From the NCBI GenBank assembly GCA_030613045.1, contig JAUWMS010000158.1:1-6310 (forward strand): DNA of 6,310 bases. The letters run 5' to 3'. The notes under the pieces are model-generated. The model was not told the origin of the DNA and ran no database searches. It worked only from the letters and a program-made list of their open reading frames with translations. This DNA is from Candidatus Latescibacterota bacterium (GTDB lineage Bacteria > Latescibacterota > 4484-107). Of this stretch, positions 6,166 through 6,310 are shown piece after piece. Numbering within the stretch: position 1 is the stretch's first letter; the number at the start of each line of letters is the position of its first letter. Both the position numbers and the translations under genes were made by a program.

Positions 6166-6310
6166 TGTCCCGTTAGGGACAAAATATCTATAGCAAAACA
6201 AAACAATTCAAAAAAACATTTCCCAGTCCCGTAGGGACGGCATATTTATCCAATATCTTTCCGAATACGCCTTTCGTCATGATGTGTTTGCCATGTATAT
6301 TTCGTCCCTC
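6166..6310. repeat. Intergenic hairpin repeats with GTCCC-GT(T)A-GGGAC core
   Basis: TGTCCCGTTAGGGACA (6166-6181) is a 6-bp stem with a GTTA loop. GTCCCGTAGGGAC (6226-6238) is a 5-bp stem with a GTA loop. The cores start 59 bases apart and each is followed by a similar AT-rich tail (AATATCTATAG and CATATTTATCC). A third core seems to begin at 6304 (GTCCCTC) and is cut by the window edge, 78 bases further on. The units look like short dispersed, REP-like palindromic repeats. Spacing and unit sequence vary too much for a CRISPR array, and no cas gene is present. Confidence 0.65.

Noticed and set aside
5958..6206. Small frames upstream of PBP1A (64 codons plus, 69 codons minus)
   Set aside because: No ribosome binding site, no recognisable motif, and the minus one runs into the hairpin repeat.
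6166..6310. CRISPR array
   Set aside because: Repeat cores are only 13-16 bases, differ from each other, are spaced 59 and 78 bases apart, and no cas gene is in view.

Overview
The window carries two well-conserved housekeeping-type genes in convergent orientation, flanked by mobile and repetitive DNA. On the left (1 to about 1005) lies one end of an insertion sequence. Its transposase gene reads leftward and runs off the window edge. The end of the element bears two copies of a 19-base repeat. Directly abutting it is the 3' third of a uroporphyrinogen-decarboxylase-family gene (about 1006-1403), which has lost its start and N-terminal part, most simply because the element inserted into it.

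The central part holds a long rightward gene (1518-3647) for a sodium/phosphate-symporter-type membrane protein. It has a signal peptide, a predicted extracytoplasmic Ig-like domain, a duplicated QSSSA transporter core and a C-terminal PhoU-like domain. Facing it is a leftward gene (3712-5910) for a class A penicillin-binding protein (PBP1A type) with glycosyltransferase and transpeptidase motifs intact. The two genes converge on a 14-bp perfect inverted repeat that overlaps the PBP stop codon and may act as a shared terminator.

The right 400 bases (5911-6310) contain no convincing gene. They hold the ribosome binding site of the PBP gene, an AT-richer stretch without recognisable content, and from about 6166 a series of short GTCCC-GTA-GGGAC hairpin units of the kind dispersed in intergenic DNA of some uncultured bacteria.

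The organism is a bacterium. The cell-wall synthase and the exported Ig-like domain fit a diderm, free-living lineage. The hairpin repeats, the AAACGTGA-type repeats and the transporter architecture remind me of uncultured FCB-group or KSB1-like genomes, but this is a weak impression and no taxonomic marker is present. The genes are not an evident pathway: phosphate import or efflux, peptidoglycan synthesis and a broken methyltransferase/decarboxylase-like gene look like unrelated neighbours. I do not see a new defence or other multi-gene system here.
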